Part shown: in pieces, positions 61,814 to 64,000 of the stretch | Numbering within the stretch: the stretch's first letter is position 1 | Layout of the letters: the number at the start of each line of letters is the position of its first letter | Assembly: GCF_000302595.1 (NCBI RefSeq) | Contig: NZ_JH947125.1 | Location: 260,884-324,883, forward strand | Origin: Pedobacter arcticus A12 | GTDB taxonomy: Bacteria; Bacteroidota; Bacteroidia; Sphingobacteriales; Sphingobacteriaceae | Direction of reading: 5' to 3' | DNA: 64,000 bases | Notes under the pieces: generated by a model | The model's database searches: none | Told to the model about the DNA's origin: nothing | The model's input: only the letters and a program-made list of their open reading frames with translations | Program-made: the position numbers and the translations under genes

Positions 61814-61846
61814 ATTAAGATTTTTGAAACGATAAAATACCGAATT

Positions 61847-64000
61847 ATGAAGAAAATGATAGCGAACAAACTATTGACGCTTAGTTTGATATTGACAACC
61901 ACCTGTTTTGCTTACGCTCAAACCAAAGAACACCTAACCAATCCCAGTTCAACGGATTATGTTTTTTTAAGATCTACAGAAGTTTACGGGGGCAATTATG
62001 CTTGGGAAATGATCAAATCTGGAGACATAAATCAAAGCGGAAAAGAAATATCAAGTGCTAATTACCCAAAAGCGTCCAATTGGCAAAAAGCGATTATTCC
62101 AGGTACGGTACTAAATAGCTTGGTTGCTAATGATAAGTACCCAGAACCCTACTATGGCGATAACAACAGAAAATCCAGAAAGTTAATTCCTGATATAGCA
62201 GATGTAGGAAATGACTTTTATAATTACTGGTTTCGTACCGAGTTTAGCATTCCAAAATCTTTTAAAGGGAAGCGTGTTTGGATTAAATTTCACGGTATAA
62301 ATTATCGATCTGAAATTTGGTTCAACGGAAAAAACCTTGATAAAATGGCTGGGATGTTTAATGCCGAAAGTTTTGATGTTACAGATTTAATAAATAGAAA
62401 AGAGAAAAACACATTAGCAGCAAGAATAGCCCCGGTTGATGTACCAGGTTCTAATTTTAAACCCGGGCAAAAGCGTACCGGCGCAGTTGGCGAAAACCAT
62501 AACGGAGGTAACGGAGAGATTGGACAAAACGTAACCATGTTAATGAGTGCAGGTTGGGATTTTACCGTTCCAGACGGCATAAGAGATAGAAACACAGGTA
62601 TTTGGCGGGATGTTGAACTTTATGCAACAAATGATGTGGTACTTGAACATGCCTTTGTAAAGAGTAAACTTAATTTGCCCGATACCACTTCGTCTGAACA
62701 AACGGTTTCTGTGGAGGTAACAAACACCAGTAATGAAATGCAAAAAGGAATTTTGTTCGGTAAGATTTTAGAAAGCGGTAGTGAGTTCAGCAAAGATGTA
62801 TCACTAGCTCCAAATGAAACAAAAATAATCACTTTTACTCCTACGGAGTTTGCAAGTTTAAGATTGAAAAATCCAAAATTATGGTGGCCCATCAATAAGG
62901 GAAATCAAAATTTATACACACTTGAGCTAAAATTCGGTGCTTCAAAAAAGAAAACAAAAAGTCAAACGGCTATCAAATTTGGAATCAGAGAAATCACATC
63001 TGACCAAAACACACCAGATAAATCGAGAAGATTTTTGGTAAACGGGCATCCTGTATTTATCAGAGGAACTAATTGGGTTCCTGAAGCAATGTTGCGTAAT
63101 ACTGAAGAACGCACCTATGCAGAATTGCGTTACACTAAACAAGCCGGAATCAACCTAATTAGGTTATGGGCAGGTGGAATTGCGGAGTCTGATTACTTTT
63201 ATCAACTATGTGATGAATTTGGGATTTTGGTTTGGTCCGAGTTTTGGATCACTGGCGACACCCACTTCCCTACAGATACGGCACTCTATTTTAAAAATCT
63301 AAAACAAACTGTAAAAAGAATCAGAAGTCATGCGTCTTCCGCTTATTATGTTTCTGCAAATGAATCTACCGAGATTGAAGGTGCTGGTGATATTATCAAA
63401 AGTCTCGACAATACAGTGGGTTATCAGTTCCAATCAGAGTGTTGCGGAGTGCATGACGGAAGCCCATATCGTTATGAAAACCCAATGCAATATTTTGAAA
63501 ACACAGCTTCTGTAAGGGGAAGCAGGGTAGATGGATTTAATCCCGAATATGGCACTTTAAACCTCCCAATAGTGGAGTCGCTACGGAAAATGATGCCTAA
63601 GAAAGACCTCTGGCCAATTGTCGACTCAGTTTGGACTTATCTGGATGGTAATGGTTTTCATCAAGTAAATACCAAATATCGAGAAGCTGTAAATGAGTTT
63701 GGTAAGTCATCATCAATAGAAGAATACGCAAAAAAAGCACAGTGTGTAGGGGCTATAAATTACAGGGCAATTTGGGAAGTTTGGAACTATAATAAGTTTA
63801 ATTATGGCGACCGTTTTGCATCGGGTTTTTTGTTTTGGTACCATAACAGTCCGGTGCCGCAAACGGCATCCCGTTTATACGACTGGTATTTAGAACCCAC
63901 TGCGGCGCTATATTATTCGCAAAACGGGTTGCAACCATTACATCCTCAGTTTGATTATTTAAAAAACACGGTCTCCGTTTACAATGATTTTAGAACAGCT
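61847..64000 (+). CDS. GH2-family glycosidase, exported (3' end outside window)
   Basis: 718 codons are open to the window edge, so the C-terminus is missing. A signal peptide (LLTLSLILTTTCFAYAQ) leads into the GH2 sandwich domain (DFYNYWFRTEFSIPKSFKGK, GINYRSEIWFNGK) and the barrel (FIRGTNWVPEAMLR, GINLIRLWAGGI). The general acid/base is probably E506 in SANESTE and a candidate nucleophile is E567 in FNPEYG. Its overall form resembles exo-beta-glucosaminidase/endo-beta-mannosidase-type GH2 enzymes. Next to GH92 it likely removes core beta-mannose or beta-glucosamine. Confidence 0.9.
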   Translation, partial: MKKMIANKLLTLSLILTTTCFAYAQTKEHLTNPSSTDYVFLRSTEVYGGNYAWEMIKSGDINQSGKEISSANYPKASNWQKAIIPGTVLNSLVANDKYPEPYYGDNNRKSRKLIPDIADVGNDFYNYWFRTEFSIPKSFKGKRVWIKFHGINYRSEIWFNGKNLDKMAGMFNAESFDVTDLINRKEKNTLAARIAPVDVPGSNFKPGQKRTGAVGENHNGGNGEIGQNVTMLMSAGWDFTVPDGIRDRNTGIWRDVELYATNDVVLEHAFVKSKLNLPDTTSSEQTVSVEVTNTSNEMQKGILFGKILESGSEFSKDVSLAPNETKIITFTPTEFASLRLKNPKLWWPINKGNQNLYTLELKFGASKKKTKSQTAIKFGIREITSDQNTPDKSRRFLVNGHPVFIRGTNWVPEAMLRNTEERTYAELRYTKQAGINLIRLWAGGIAESDYFYQLCDEFGILVWSEFWITGDTHFPTDTALYFKNLKQTVKRIRSHASSAYYVSANESTEIEGAGDIIKSLDNTVGYQFQSECCGVHDGSPYRYENPMQYFENTASVRGSRVDGFNPEYGTLNLPIVESLRKMMPKKDLWPIVDSVWTYLDGNGFHQVNTKYREAVNEFGKSSSIEEYAKKAQCVGAINYRAIWEVWNYNKFNYGDRFASGFLFWYHNSPVPQTASRLYDWYLEPTAALYYSQNGLQPLHPQFDYLKNTVSVYNDFRTA

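Noticed and set aside
1-64000. tRNA, rRNA or riboswitch candidates in the intergenic regions
   Set aside because: Gaps were read for GTTCGA arms and known motifs; none was convincing.

Overview
The window looks like chromosomal DNA of a Bacteroidota bacterium, most likely a Sphingobacteriaceae member close to Pedobacter. The DNA is AT-rich, and it carries a GldD gliding lipoprotein, a FucP-type sugar transporter, an MG2/TonB-plug surface protein, GH92 and GH2 glycosidases and many lipoproteins. The intergenic repeats look Bacteroidota-like. I saw no rRNA, tRNA, CRISPR array, prophage, intact IS element or replication origin.

Layout. 1-4.6 kb: sugar locus (5'-truncated AraC regulator, MFS sugar transporter, then a convergent sugar isomerase/Gfo-Idh-MocA pair). 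4.8-6.6 kb: a multi-PAS sensor without a kinase ATPase domain, and a small unknown gene. 6.6-11.6 kb: an inorganic-carbon locus, lysR facing dabA-dabB; a 31-nt motif recurs in front of lysR and in front of dabB. 11.7-18.9 kb: rarA, a frameshifted lipoprotein gene, a small membrane protein, an S9 peptidase whose 5' end contains a dispersed palindrome, and a large MscS-type channel. 19.2-25.6 kb (minus strand): PlsC, NUDIX, SPFH, small membrane protein, rhodanese, S41 protease, aldehyde dehydrogenase. 25.7-26.3 kb: an MNT/HEPN toxin-antitoxin pair with a frameshifted toxin. 26.5-33.5 kb (plus strand): TPR protein, phosphosulfolactate synthase, aroE, gldD, alpha/beta hydrolase, MBL hydrolase, FtsX-type permease.

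33.7-39.7 kb (minus): acyltransferase-like membrane protein, SpoIIE phosphatase, lone OppC-type permease, GT2 and a flippase-like protein; then ruvC (plus). 40.3-41.1 kb: a non-coding stretch with repeats and a relic of the 3' end of the neighbouring HD-hydrolase gene. 41.1-47.1 kb (minus): HD hydrolase, a heptamer tandem repeat, dienoyl-CoA-reductase-like SDR, crotonase, MG2/plug protein, dcd. 47.2-49.3 kb (plus): phosphopantetheinyl transferase, lipB, SGNH lipoprotein. 49.35-59.2 kb: exported hydroxyisourate hydrolase, two FKBP lipoproteins, photolyase with a TIGR01777 protein, CBS protein, SDR-DUF2867 protein, a lipoprotein, ComF-like protein and rlmN. 59.5-64 kb (plus): GH92 alpha-mannosidase followed by a GH2 enzyme that runs off the window, a likely mannoglycan-degrading pair.

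The most interesting signals are the shared lysR/dabB motif, a three-copy intergenic element whose stem shows compensatory changes, the disrupted HEPN toxin beside its intact MNT partner, and the HD-gene relic. Two genes carry apparent one-base losses in short A/T runs. These could be real decay or assembly errors. All functional assignments come from reading motifs and family resemblance; no database search was possible.
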